The position numbers and the translations under genes are program-made. A stretch of DNA of 64,000 nucleotides from Laetiporus sulphureus 93-53 (taxonomy: Eukaryota > Basidiomycota > Agaricomycetes > Polyporales > Laetiporaceae). A model generated the notes under the pieces. The model ran no database searches. It was not told the DNA's origin and saw only the letters and a program-made list of their open reading frames with translations. Shown here piece by piece: positions 21,971-34,875 of the stretch. Positions within the stretch are counted from its first letter, which is position 1. Each line of letters opens with the position of its first letter. Where the stretch lies: assembly GCF_001632365.1 (NCBI RefSeq), contig NW_024468551.1, forward strand, positions 2,602-66,601, written 5' to 3'.

Positions 21971-23655
21971 TTACATGTATTCCTTTTCGTCCATGTCGTC
22001 CAAGGGCCAGTGCGCCGCGATCTGAGCCCGTTCCTCCTCCGACCTGGCCTCCGCCAATGTATCCTCCTTCAGCTGCTTGCTGCGTGTCATGACCTCCTCA
22101 TAGCGCTCGGTGGGCGCCCAGCCCTCCGGCCCGCAGCCGATCATGTTCCGGCACGCCTCTAGAGTCTCGTCCGCTCCTCTCTGTTCTGCATCCAGCTCCA
22201 TCGTCTCGCGTACGTCCTCGGCGTCGAACACGACAGGACACGGCGGGCCTCCCCCCGTAAGCGTCTCCCAGTTCTCCGTTGCTTCTATCAGCGCAACCTT
22301 CAGCGCGAGAGTTTCACCCTCCCATGGGTCACTGGCGTAGCAGAAGAGGCGGCGGCGGAGCATGCCCATGGCTTCCGTCAATGCCACATAATGAAGCTCA
22401 TTGTACTCCTCCGTGTTTTTGACGTAGTGGTAATGGACGAGACGGCGACGATAGAGTTCCTTCTCTCGGCTTTGCTGGGTTTCGTCCAAGTCATCCAAAT
22501 TCTCCGGTAGCGAAGGCCGCGTCATAAATTGCGAGATAGGATCATCGTAGTTCTGTAGCCGTTGGGTGTTGCCAGTCGATCAGGCCGACGATGTGCAGGT
22601 TAGAGTCGGGCGACCTGGAAACGATGATATTGCTCGGCTGGGGGTCGGGATGCCGGATGCAAAAATGACCGAGGGCCGGGTTCCTAGGAATGAGTGACGA
22701 CGCGATGAGGAGATAGCGGTGCAGGTTCTCGATGTGATCCGACGGCGGCTGCTCCTGGTACCGGTAACCTTCCCTCCTTACGCGCTGGAACGGCAACAGC
22801 GGTCGACCGAACTGCTCCAGATAAGCTAGTTCCTTTTCGGCTCCTCTTACGAGTGCTGCTTCGGCACTTTCATCTACAGTTGTCAGTTAGTTTAAGGAAG
22901 GAATAATAAAAAGGCAGAGAGCAGCCTACATGGTCCTCGATCTACATCGAGCTGTGATCTCCTGCCATACCACAGAGGCAGTCTTGTATCTGGACCGACG
23001 CAGAAATGCTCGTCCTCTAGCGGGATGCCCGGCCTCCCGGCCACCTTCTCCAAGTCTTTTGCATAGTACAGGCTTCCGCCAGCCGGGAAAGCAATCGACA
23101 TCATCTTCGACTCGAGTTCAGCAAGTTGGCGTGAGATTGAAATAATGTCCCCTTCCCCTAGACCAAACCATATGTCGCTCAAGCTAGTGCCTTCAACGAA
23201 TTCCATAAAGATATACTCGGTCCCTGCCGCGTTGTCCGGCGCAGGAGAGTATCCGTATACCTCAGGTATAGGCAGCCCAGAGGAACGGAGTAAGGCCATA
23301 GTAGCCACTTCATTAGCGATAGTGAAGTACTTGGGAATCGTAGCCGGGTATGGGATACGCGCCACCATTTGGAATCCATCGCGCATGGTGATGAGGAAGG
23401 TACGGTTAAACCCACCCTCGGCGAGTTTTTTTCAGGTCGATGATATCATCAGGACTCCGATCGACGGACTGAGCTGCAAGTCGACGTAGCCCATCGACGT
23501 TGAAGACACGTCTGCGCTCTCCGTGGCGAAGGACATCGTTGATGCTGAACATATTAGATTACGGGTTAGACATATACCCCATGAAATAACATGTATGAGA
23601 CTAACATCCACCGCCCTGACGTGTAGTCAAACAGGTTGTTACAAACGTGCGCCAT
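21971..23655 (-). pseudogene. APH-type phosphotransferase (aminoglycoside-phosphotransferase family), two lesions
   Basis: Exons 23655-23606, 23544-22931, 22873-21971. The N-terminus (NNLFDYTSGRW, then VFNVDGLRRLA) and LAEGGFNRTF glycine loop match the kinase-like APH family common in fungi. MVARIPYP supplies the lysine strand, IRHPDPQPSN the catalytic Asp/Asn loop and VGLIDWQH the metal-binding Asp. Two breaks: a run of seven T (plus strand 23426-23432), where six restores the frame into LAEGGF; and, after IDWQHP, a deletion of roughly a dozen codons that shifts frame and gives TGA at 22542-22544. The remaining C-terminal 180 codons (SLPENLDDLDE onward) are open and family-like. The first lesion could be a homopolymer error; the second is real loss. 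Confidence 0.85.
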
Positions 23656-24778
23656 GATAGAGAATGCGCGACGTGGCGGCCAACGGGTCGGGGCGGCGAT
23701 GGAGCTCGAGTAGGAAAAGTGAGATGAACGCAGTGAGGAGCGAGGACGGCGCAGAGACAGTGAGACTGGAACTGCCGGCAAGTCGAAGACGAGCCTCGCG
23801 CTCCCAAGACAGGGCATGCCAATATACGTTGCCAGCACGGGATAGAGGCCGCATATGGAACACCAGACAGAGACTGTAGACATCCAGGCCCTGACGGAGG
23901 TCTGCAAGATTGCTCCTAGCGGAATAAACCAGTGTTATCACAACAACCGAAAAAGACTGTAACCACCGTCAGGCGGAGCAAAGCATTCTGAGCCCAAGTG
24001 AGAAGAGGTGCATAATTTGTACAGCAATTGAGATGCCGGCGTCAAAGAATACAGGCCATGCGAACATGAAAGACACTGCGTATTGATTTACTGGTAAGAT
24101 CAACCAGCCATTTAGAGCCTTCCGACAGATATGAGACTAGACGGCCGCAGAGAATGCAAAAAATAACAGATACAAGGGCATATGCCAGCGCATGGAGACT
24201 GTAAGGGGGCGGCACTGTTGTCAGTCAAACGATAGAGGGCAGGACTCCAGGAGAGGTTAGACAAAATTCGAATCGAACAGGCTCTTGCTACCGGCGCTAG
24301 CGCGTTATCTCAATGTCACAAGGATGTCACGCAGGTCACGATGCTGGAAGCCGCCCACTGCGCAGTCACAGAGGCCACAAGTCTCAACTGTTCTCCCCAT
24401 GCATGTCAGCATGCAGTACTCGGCAGCATATCTTGCTAGGGCTTGACGGGCATGATGGGGACGAATCACTAACCTGAGGATAGTTAGCTGAGATGTTGAA
24501 AAATCTTCAGTGGAACGCGACACGGCTCCGTGACGGTGTAGGAATGCAGGTTCTCCAGCATCCTCGATTCAGTTTGCTTCCGATCGGTAGATGCTATTGC
24601 AAAGGGTTTGGACATCCTCGGCATGCATCATTGCTCATGTTGAAACCGATGATATGCTCTGAAGCATCTACGGCGATTTCGGAGGGGAGTTCCTGTGATA
24701 CACGATGCAAATTCGTGCCAGTATGCACCGACACTTAAAGCACTTCTCTCTTTGCGGGCAGTCGCCGTCGTTCATCAA
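23656..24778. other. 1.1-kb stretch without a supportable gene
   Basis: A minus-strand frame of 100 codons (23639-23941) has a hydrophobic segment but overlaps the first exon of the phosphotransferase gene, and no family is recognised. Confidence 0.4.
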
Positions 24779-26745
24779 ATGGCATCTCAAGCGATCATAC
24801 CCAAAACATTCGACGTGCTCTAGTCGGTGGTGGACCAACTCGTACTCGCTAAAGCTGGCATCAACGTTCTAGCCGTCGGTATGTCTTCAGTACCTCTCCT
24901 GCCGCGTTTGATTCACATTGTCTATAGAGCAGTATCACAAGTCTGAGCAGGCATTGTGTAGCCGCGCCTGTATGTTGCATGCTCGATCGCTAGAGCTGCT
25001 CAGTCTCATCGGCGTTTATGACTGGATCGCTGATATCGGCGTCGTCATAAGGTCAGTACTTCAGTTCGGGTCCAGACACGTGAAGCAGGTAGCTGACTAT
25101 CGAACAGAGATGTAGCCACATACAGGGATAGCAATAAGGTCCAGGCGAGAGGTTGGACCTTCGTTTAAGAGGCGATCGAAGGGAACACCTTTCCGACTAT
25201 AGGTTCGTTTTCCTTCAGCTTTCAAGATCGTCCTCGTCGCTTGCTCATTCTGCACTCTACAGCTTCAGCATCCTCCAGAAGTATGTTGAAGATGCTCTTC
25301 GCGATGCCATCATCGAGATCGACAAAGGCGCAGTACATGCCCCTGCTCAGTTGGTCGATTACATCGTCAGCGACTCTCCGGATTATCTTATCGCTGCCTC
25401 AGAGCAACTCGGCTCCGAGCGAGCAACAGTTCATTAGTAAGCATCACATTATTCGTAAAAGATTCATGACTCTAAGAACGTACCTTGCAGCAAATATCTC
25501 ATTGGAGCTGATGGTGGTAGATCCACCGTACGGGCTCTGAGCGGGATACCTTTTCTTGGAACATCATCCAAAAACGAATAGGTCCGTCTCGATGCGGTGG
25601 TTGTCACCAACATGTCTGAAAGCAGGAGAGGCGGCGTCTCGATTGAGTCGCGCCACCATGGGAACGTGCTCTGGACGCCAACCGACAATGGCCGCACGAG
25701 GATCGGGTTCGTGTGCTCCGATGCGCTGTATGGCGAACACAGCGAGAACGCCACTGCGAAGACGGGAAAGGCGGTGGAGCCGCTCATGTGAATTTGTGAA
25801 AGTCGACTGGTGGACGGTATACGAGATCGGCCAGCGAGTCGCCGAGACCTTCAGAAAGGGACGCGTATTCCTAGCTGGAGATGCGGCGCATATACACTCG
25901 TCTGGCACTGCGCAGGTACTTGAGGATTTCCCTCTCCAACGTTCGCCGCTGATCTCGTCTTGAGGGAGTGACCACCGACGTACATGACGCCACGAACCTC
26001 GCATGGAAGCTGGCTGGCGTTCTCAAAGGCTGGTTCCCCGAAGAGATCCTCGATACTCACGATTCTGAACGGCGTACGTCTGCTCTGCATCTCATCCAGC
26101 TCGAACGAGATATCGCCTCCCTCATGTCGGGCGAAATTCCTGCGCATTACAACCCGGCTCCGGACGCCGATGTCAATGCCTATCTCAAGCAGGTCTTCAA
26201 TATGAACTTTACGCCCACCGTCAGCCTGGGCATCTCATACCAATCACTTTAACTCCGCAGCTCGGTCTCGTCTGATAGACGCACGCGCTTCAGATGCCCT
26301 AGTGTGCGAACTAAGCTCCTCATTCCGCGCCGCTCGCATGAGTTCACACCGTATCGAGGGCGCTTTTGGATCTTGATCTGGGCGGGCGCACTGCAAGTCT
26401 CGCAGGACGCAGCACACCTGCCCACGACAAATCAGCAGAAGTACAGTGCTCTCCGCGAGCACATCGCGGTCTCAGCACTCTGTCGCGTAGACGTGTGCCC
26501 TCGCGTTCTCGTAGCTCAAGGTCATACAAGGAGATCACGCAGCGCAGACTTCCGAGGCCCTCGGTGCAGAGCCACTGGGAAAGGGCCGTCTGTGATCATG
26601 CGGGGGAGGCGTTTGACAGATATGGTGTGAAGCGGACGAAGGAGCGATCGTCGTCGTTCGGCCAGACGGCATACTGTCTCTGCGTGTGCCGCTCGCTCGT
26701 CCAGAAGAACTCCATGTCTACTTTGCTAGAATTTTTAGTCCTTGT
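24779..26745 (+). pseudogene. phenol-hydroxylase-type FAD monooxygenase, decayed
   Basis: An ATG at 24779 begins MASQAIIPKTFDVL and then TAG, with the FAD motif VGGGPT displaced in the next frame. Further family pieces follow in order: ARSLELLSLIGVYDWI (~24.99 kb), YLIGADGGRSTVRAL (~25.49-25.54 kb, with stop-bearing surroundings), KVDWWTVYEIGQRVAETF and the second FAD motif GRVFLAGDAAHIHS (~25.80-25.90 kb). Across a still-valid intron (GTACTT...TTGAG) comes DVHDATNLAWKLAGVL. The thioredoxin-like C-terminal domain is visible to ~26.74 kb (FDRYGVKRTKG region, one base short). At least four frame breaks or stops make it non-functional. The live enzymes hydroxylate phenols or aromatic polyketides using NADPH and O2. 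Confidence 0.88.
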
Positions 26746-28594
26746 GAGGAGCAGTCCGGGGGTACCGCGCAAGGCATTCAAGTGATCGGTGAGATATCGT
26801 TGGAAGGACATAAGGACATAGTTAGGCTTTCAGAATAACTGCACCGTGGACCACTCGTTTGCGTTGCGGTATATACGTCGTCTTTGCCTTTGCCGTATAC
26901 AACATCATACTAGAATCTCATGGCAGGTAGTCTTCTGAATTGTTGGCTCTGATTCCGACTGAGGATCTTGCTCCGGCGATTAACGGACACTTTCCTCACC
27001 TCGTTCTCGACGAGACTTTATCATGTCGAGATGTATGCTGTTTAGAATAAAAATTCTATTACCGGGCTTCGCATGCGACCTGTAAGAGCTTGACGACTTA
27101 CACAATCACCAGACAGGGCTGAGCCTCGTTTATGGCTTGCACATTTATTGTGTGCTGCAGGTGAAGCTGAGGTAAATAAATGCAAACATCAAGTATGGTA
27201 AGCTAATAGTGTGGCTACTGTCCGGGCATAGCTGATGTCATAATAATAGACTCGTTTCCGACCCTCCACTGGCATACCGCATTTTCGGTCGTCGCCTGCG
27301 ACGAACATATCTCAATGAGTATTACTCGCATAGACGTCCTTTTGGTTTGGCTTTCGTGGGCAGGAATGCCAACCTGCCTCATATTATAGTGCAACAGTAA
27401 TGATGGTGCGCCTAAAACTTTACAAATTCCTTGATATCCTCAGGAGTGTACGTTCTCGATAATCACGTAAATTTGAACTGCTTCGAAATTGCTCCGACCG
27501 TTTCCATCTTGGCGAAGCTCGTGGCATGCCTGTGACTCAATATGACATTGAAACTAGTCATCTGATGGCTCAATCTCTACTGTGCGTGCCAAGGTCAGCT
27601 CAATTCGTACTCTACGCACTGGCCCTTTCATGAGGTGCGTCAAATTTCTTACTTTATGGTGACACTCTGAAGTTTGAATCTAGCGGTGGTTTACATGATC
27701 GACAGGAATTCGATCCTGCGTATACTGTCAGAGGCCACAATACAGACAGATTCAGTCAGCATTCACGGTCTGGATACAGGATCCGCCGTAGTCAACTGGG
27801 ACGTTCGTGCTAGTGCTTTTCGGAGACAGCGTGAGTACCGAACAGCGTCACATGGGTGGTCGTTATCTGTTGGAAAGTTGCATCATGAGCGGCGGCTGCA
27901 CCTTCTGTCATATTGAGTCTACGTCCACGCTAATTGCGTATTTGGACGCCGGTTCACAGACCATCATTGAGCCAGGCGATTTCAATCCTGCGATCATGGC
28001 CGATTACTCGTGCGTTTGTATCATCTGGGCCTTCGTTTCAATTCATGACATCTGGTGCTTTAATGTACTACACACAAGTGAATAGGCACGCAGGTGTTCG
28101 CATGATCTGGTAAGCACTCAGATAGGGATCTGATGGCATGGCGTACTTTGTACCCCAGAATCATGGACCGAAGCTTCTTCGTGTTTCCACCGATTCATCT
28201 CAGTTGACGTTCGGCCTCACCGCACAACGATGCATTGAACTCCTCCCACATCATATCGCGGACTTTGTGCGCACTCATCTCGGATCATGTTATCCTGGAG
28301 CTGGCACACATGCTTCTATCACGCGGGCGTCGACAAGTGAAGATGGCGACCTCCAACACCTGATTGGTACGTTGACCTTTCTCTGTGCTACCATCAGCAT
28401 TCCGCTACACACTAAATTTCAGTTCTCGCACAGAGCCAATCAATCAAAGTATTCGCGCTGGTTATGACCATTTGTGCCAGAGATCCGGCTGTCTTGCAAT
28501 TTCATGCGAACTATGGCAGCAAGTACAGCCTCTGATTCATTCTTTTGTGTCCTTCATGGATTCGATAAATACATTGCGTGCAAGGTACTGCAGC
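26746..28594. other. 1.8-kb gene-poor stretch before the desaturase
   Basis: Frames at 27.67-28.47 kb on the plus strand show no motif. I see no gene. Confidence 0.45.
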
Positions 28595-30159
28595 ATGACC
28601 GGCTATCTTACGGCTTCCGCGCCTATTCTGTCGCCATTCATGCACCTCTTTACATCTCTGTTCGGGTTTGAAAAGATTCCGCCCATCAGAGGCATACAAT
28701 GGTTCAATCTGTCCGTTCTCGTCTTCACTCCTGCTTTGGCTGCATATGGAATCTGCTACGTGCCGATCAATTCAAAGACAATGGTCTGCGCAGTCACACT
28801 CTACGTTAATTCAATGATAGGTAAGTCACCGTGGATCGTCAATACTTGTCGTACTCATTCCTCTGAGCGTGTAGGCATCACTGCTGGTCAGCACATTCTT
28901 ATTCTCCGCATTCTCGTAGATTGACCGACGTGACGAAAAGTCAGGCTATCACCGGCTATGGTCTCATAGAGCATATAAGGCGACACTTGCTCTGCAGTGC
29001 TTCTTGCTTCTCTCAGGTTCATGCGCTGTACAGGGTTCGGTCTACTGGTGGGCACGGCGACATCGCTCGCACCATCGCCACACGGACACTGACGAAGACC
29101 CTTACAATGCGAAACGAGGGCTGTTCTGGTCGCATATCGGGTGGATGATCTTCCACACAGATCTACGCCCAGGAAGTGCGGACATATCCGACCTCAGGAA
29201 CGATGAGCTTATCCAATGGCAGCATCGTTGGTACTTCGCCATCGCATTCACAACCGGTTTTGTACTACCAACAATGCTAACGGGATTCCTATGGGATGAC
29301 TGGTTGGGTGGACTGTGCTTCGCAGCAGCTCTACGTATGACCGTTTGTCACCACGTGAGTGGACGTGGACGTTACCTCTTGAGCGCGTTCTAAAATTGTC
29401 CTCAGTGCGTGTTTTGCATCAATTCGGTGGCGCACTATTTGGGTGACACACCGTATGACGATAGGCTTTCACCGAAGGACCATCTGCTGTCAGCTATCTT
29501 GACCATGGGTGAAGGGTATCACAATTTCCATCATCAGTTTCCGATGGACTATCGGAACGCTTTTCGATGGTATCAATATGACCCTACGAAATGGTTTATC
29601 ACTGCGTGCAATGTCATTGGCCTTGCCAGCCATCTTCGGACGTTTCCTGGTAATGAGATCCAGAAAGGATCGCTCACGATGGAGCTGAAGAGATTGAAGA
29701 GATTGCAAGACGCGCTGGAATGGCCAGTACCACCCGAAGACCTACCGATACTTACTTGGAGTGCATGTGAGTCAGTTTGTTTCGACTGTAGCGCCCACAA
29801 ATATGATTGTGTCATTAGTTCAGGAGGAAGCCGCAAAACGCACGCTCATTCTAGTATCCGGTTTTATTCACGATGTCACCACTTTCAACGCAGAACATCC
29901 GGGAGGAGTTGAGCTGTTAAGACGTAACTCAGGCAAAGATATGACTGCCGCGTTTTTTGGAGGAATTTACCAGCATTCCAATGCCGCACACAATGTATGG
30001 TATCCGTTGATCTTTTCGTTCGTGAGACTGATTGCTCTGCGTACGAAGTTTCTGGCTATGTTGCGTGTAGGGATCCTTGCAGGCGGGGTAGAGTTGCTCG
30101 GAGAGCAGCATATACCTCCTTCTCAGCAGTTGCACATCACTAGCAATCTCCGAGCGTAA
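28595..30159 (+). CDS. acyl-CoA delta-9 desaturase with C-terminal cytochrome b5 domain, 431 aa, intact
   Basis: Exons 28595-28820, 28875-28886 (12 nt), 28945-29354, 29406-29766, 29819-29994, 30049-30159; 1296 nt in one frame. It introduces a cis double bond at C9 of stearoyl- or palmitoyl-CoA in the ER membrane using electrons from its own cytochrome b5. The three histidine boxes are HRLWSH (assembled across the 12-nt exon and its introns), HRSHH, and HNFHH. Hydrophobic segments flank box I and precede box III (FAIAFTTGFVLPTML). The b5 domain has the haem motif HPGG and a second His in HSNAAHN. The N-terminus is short compared with yeast OLE1, and 28595 is the best ATG. It may be housekeeping or supply a modified acyl chain to the nearby metabolic genes. 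Confidence 0.92.
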
Positions 30160-32433
30160 CCTTCTTCATTGCTGAGTATGGCGCTATGCAGGCCTCGAGG
30201 AGGCTCATTGTCAGTCCTTGCATCCCCTAGAAGATTCGATTCTTTCATAACAATGTCGTGATTATTGACCAGAACTGTCTCCTCATCCATGCGCGACTAA
30301 GAATTGAATGAATGATCGGATGCAGTCTCGCAGGATATCTGGATTTGAGATTATTTGCACGCATGCCATGCAATCGGATTTCTCGCTCGCTTGGTACCTC
30401 GACTACAAACACGAGTAAAGGACGATGGTCACGATCGGATTACATGGCGAGACAACCCGATTACAACAGAAATTAGGAGGCGACTGGGGCGCATCACAAA
30501 CGCGAAGACTGCTTTGCTGGTGGACAAACACCTATCTGGGCAGCAGACCACATATGCGTCGCATTCTGAGTTACCTCAGCTGTTATCCACGGTCCATCAC
30601 AGCGCGGTATCGCAATAGAATTATTGATTGGATCGTCATTCTCGCGCCTCCAAGGGGTCCCTTGGCGTGAGAGTGTCGGATAGAGCCTGGGATGATACAC
30701 GAGTCGCTGTATGTGTTTTACTCCATAAGACTGCCAAGTAATGCCTACCACTAGCATAATCGCCGAGAAACCAGGTCACCTTGTGTGAATTCGAGTCTTA
30801 CTGCGTCCTCGACTCGATCCCCATATAAATCCAACCCCGGTTGACCGCAGATGAAAGGAAGAAGAGTTTGTGGAAGGGGAGAGAAGGGGGGATAACAGAA
30901 TGGATGAAGTCGAGTGATTGCGCACAGGGTAGCAAGGGAGATTAACTCCCAGTTGGCTCTCCGGCTTGAAGCCAAGGCCATTCACCAGATGATTGCAGAT
31001 GATTGTAGCTAGCTACGGCGTCTACGAGCATCACTGTGAGCATACGCTGGAGTCAAGGAACGAAACACCTTGAGAGAAGCGACACTTGACCTGCGCTGCG
31101 TAGGGACAGTGTTGGTCCTTGGTATATTTGAGCATCTCCTCGCATATTACAAGCGCCGTCCCATTTCAGCGTTTTCATCCCATCGTCGCACCGGGGATTC
31201 CATTGCATGTGCTGAGTGCCACGTCTGCCGATATGTTTCAGCAAATTGGAGTCATGGCTCTGTAGGATAGATGGATACATAGATTCTGGTAGATGTTACA
31301 CAGCCCTGGAATGTATCATGAGGTGCAGGATGGGTCACTCACGTACACGGACTGTCGCATTCAAATGGAGCACTCTCCACGTCCTCTGATTGGCACGCCA
31401 GCAATCCGTACAGAGCCTTAAGACGAACATAGAGAAGTTATTGTGGCTCGTGGTCTACGATGCTAGAGCGGCTTTGAGCATTTTGAGATGTTCTTCGACG
31501 TACCGTGTGCTCACGTCGATCAGGCCCCTCTTGAAGTCAACCGATGCCTGGACTCTCCCTTCTTGTATTTCATGGCGTCGGGAGGTACGTCTTGAAGACT
31601 AAGTTTGTTGTAACCGCGAATAGCGTCTTCAACTGCGATCGTGGCCTTTCCATCCACATCTAAGACGAACGGTTGTCAGTGGCCATATCGACGTCCTCCG
31701 CCAAAGATAAATGGGCTATGCCAGCGCCAGCAGTTATGCTCAAACAAAATCTGCAGTAAGTTGGAATGTTGGAAAGCAGGCGAGGGGGAGAAGAACTCGC
31801 TGTTGTGGAGCGGTTGAACACGGACTGCGATATTTGTCGACGTCTCATTTATTTTGCCCCTGAGCATCATTAGCACCTGCAGTGAAATACAATGGAGATA
31901 AGAAATGATGTCCCGCACTTGTTCATTAGAGATATAGTAGATCAGACGCCGGATAGAATGCCGTAAGGGTGGCCACATTGTTCTTAAAAGATGACTAGCA
32001 CAGCAAGGTGAGAAATTGGAGTTGGCCGCAGCACACAATGAGAGTGAACGTTCGACAGTCTCAGTCCGTGGCGTTAAATGTGGCCGATTGACAGTATTCG
32101 TCACAACCAACAATCCTTTAACAGAACAGAAGAACGTCAAGTGGGGAGCCAGAAGTTGGAACCAATGACAGGGCGGTGAAACGCTCGCCTGGATTTTGAG
32201 CATATTTACCATACCAAGTCGTAGGAAAGCAGAGTCGGTGACAGCAAATACCGCGAAGAAGCAGCTTGGTACGGTTCAAACTTCAGGACGAGCAAATTGC
32301 GTCACGTGAGGCTACGCGCCTGTGGCGCAATCAGTGACCGAAGCAGTTTTCCACGTCTCTACTCTCCTGCAATGACTATCTTGTAGTATCACTCCTTTTC
32401 ATCCTATAAAACAAGACGTTACATGCTATAAGT
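30160..32433. other. 2.3-kb stretch, no supportable gene
   Basis: A minus-strand piece at 31455-31659 translates partly to protein-like sequence (VDGKATIAVEDAIRGYN and VDFKRGLIDVSTRYVEEHL) but the two halves are in different frames and no family is recognised. Confidence 0.4.
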
Positions 32434-34875
32434 ATGTTTTCACACAATGCGGGTCGGTACACTTCACGAGAGGGCTCGTACTACGTTCCGCTACAAGAAT
32501 TAGGACCCAATGAAGTGATAGGCGACGAAGATGACTTCAAAGATGGGCACATTGCTGTATCAAGCGAAGTAGTAGATACCGCTGCCCAACTTATCTCCGG
32601 AATCACGGACACACTGGACCCCATAGAGGCTGATCGAGTGCGAGAGAAGATTGATTGGCATATTCTGCCTCTCATGTGCAGTACGTCTGTCTCATTTCCC
32701 CTGCGTAGTGCAATATCATACATTGGCCTTTAAAGACACAACATGTGCTTGGTATATATTTGACTAATTTGGATTGAATGTAGCACTGTACTGGATACAG
32801 TTCATGGACAAAACCACCCTCGGAAGTGCTGCAATCCTTGGTATTAGGTTTGTCACTGGATTCTCTACCTCTTCCCGGATCGTTCATTGTACAGCTATGA
32901 ATTCGACAGAGAAGCCACCCACTTGACCACAAATGAGTACGCTTTCCAATAGTCCAGCGTATTGCTGCTGAAGAGCCTTCCTTGCTAGGTACAACTGGTG
33001 AGCTATGGAATTGTCTGTATGTTCACATTCTCATGCTACCACAGGCTCGGAACAGTCTTCTACATCAGTTACCTCGTCTTCGAGTATCCTCAGAATATGG
33101 CATTGCAACGCTTTCCTGTGGGAAAATGGATGAGGTAAGCGCTCTCATCATCTTCATACCCCGCATCTCATGGCCGCTTTCATTCAGCATTAACATCTTC
33201 ATATGGGGAGCTGCCTTGACCGCGCATGCTGCGTGCAAGAACTTTTCCCAATTATTCGCTGCTCGCTTTATACTCGGCATGTGTGAGGGATCTATCACAG
33301 CAGGCTTCATGATCGTCAGCTCTATGTTCTATACCCATAACGAGCAGACACTGCGAGTTGGATATTGGTGTTTGTGGTTTCTCTTTCCTCGCTGACTAGT
33401 CGCTCATCTCTTTTCAGTTCTTATGAATGGGACCGGTGAGTAGAGCAGCAAGGTACAATCTCTGGCTGTCTCGTGACTCCATGCAGTTAGCGCAGATCAT
33501 ATCTGGTTTCATTAGCTTCGGAACTCTACATATCAGAACCGAGGGCTTTGAACCGTGGCAATGGTCGGCATTTTCAAAGTCTTCGGCCCACCTATATTTA
33601 CAGTGTCATCTCCTGTGTCAGGCTCATGACAATCACCGGCATTATGACATTCATCACCGCCGTAGCCTATTGGTAAGCTAATTACGCGAATCTCCATTCC
33701 AAGCCTTGGTGATTGTTTCTAAAGGCTCTATTTCCCCGACTCGCCCACGAATGCATGGTTCTTGACCAATGAAGAACGCGTGGTGGCTATACAACGCCTG
33801 AAGGTATGTCTATGTCTTTTTCATCTATACTAGTCCGATGAACTGAACATTGCCGAATCCGTAGGGGAACCAGACTGGCGTGGAGAACAAGCATTTCAAG
33901 GTGGAACAGTACGTGTTCCGATCTCTCGAGAGCCTCCGTGCTTAGCCCGCCTTCTTACACAGAGTCCACGAGGCGCTGCGTGACCCCAAGACGTGGCTCT
34001 TCGCCCTCTTCTCCGCACTCAATAATGTCCCAAATAGCCTCACGAACCAAGGGCAGATGATTGTGGCCTCTTTCGGCTTCACCTACCTGCAAACAACGCT
34101 CCTCGGCTGTGTCGATGGCATCATTGAAATCGTCACTATTTGGACGGGCGTGCGGCTCGCCGTACGACTGGAAAACGCCCGCGCGTACGTCGGCGCGGTG
34201 TATTTCATTCTGAACCTAGTCGGCGTGCTCCTCATCAACGTGCTGCCGTGGAGCAACCGGTTTGGACTGCTATGCGCGCAGTGGCTAACCGGTGCGTGTC
34301 TGTGGAGTGGCGTTCGGCGCTTAACATGTGCTTATTCACGGTGGGGACAGGCGTTGGCACGACGGGGTTCGTGCTCTCGCTCTCTTGGCTGTCGAACGTC
34401 ACGGCAGGACACACAAAGCGAATTACTGTGAACGCCATCATGCTCATCGCCTACTGCCTCGGCAACGCCCTGGGACCGTTCATGTGGCAAGAGAAGTACA
34501 AGCCACGGTGAGCTAGTCACCCTTTGACTCGCGTTGATTACAATCGCATTGGCGCTTATTGTCGCCGGTGCAGAAACCACGTCCCATGGACAATTATCGG
34601 CTTCTGCTACCTTGCCTGCCCGCTTCTCCTCCTGATCATCCGAGTTCGCCTCGCATCCGAGAACGTGCGACGCGATGCCGAGCCGCCCGACGACACGTAT
34701 AACGATATGTACATAACGGACCCTGGCGAGAATGGGATGCCTTTGGAGCGGAAGTTAGATAAGGTCGGTCTGTATTGTTGCATGGGCCGGATCTCTATTG
34801 ATGCGCGTCTCCGCTGTGCAGGAATTCCTAGACTTGACGGACATTCAGAACCGTGATTTTCGATATATCCTTTGA
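32434..34875 (+). CDS. MFS transporter, allantoate-permease/anion:cation symporter type, 15 exons, 537 aa, intact
   Basis: Exons: 32434-32680, 32784-32847, 32910-32936, 32989-32997, 33045-33134, 33188-33369, 33418-33435, 33491-33563, 33622-33672, 33725-33803, 33865-33908, 33963-34291, 34351-34507, 34574-34763, 34822-34875. Exon 4 is only 9 nt (EYNW junction). All joins keep frame for 538 codons. The hydrophilic N-terminus is followed by LYWIQFMDKTTLGSAAILGI, FYISYLVFEYPQNMALQRFP and the family motif FILGMCEGSITAGF. LYFPDSPTNAWFLTNEER begins the central loop, and SNVTAGHTKR and NALGPFMW lie in the second half. Relatives (Dal5 group) import allantoate, nicotinate, pantothenate, biotin or similar anions. 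The substrate cannot be read from sequence. Location: plasma membrane. Confidence 0.93.

Noticed and set aside
28881..28945. Apparent loss of the desaturase first histidine box
   Set aside because: A valid intron (GTCAGC...GTCAG) restores ITAGYHRLWSH, so the gene is intact.
31455..31659. Protein-like minus-strand exon (VDGKATIAVEDAIRGYN)
   Set aside because: The two halves are in different frames with no room for an intron, no family was recognised and no upstream exon was found.
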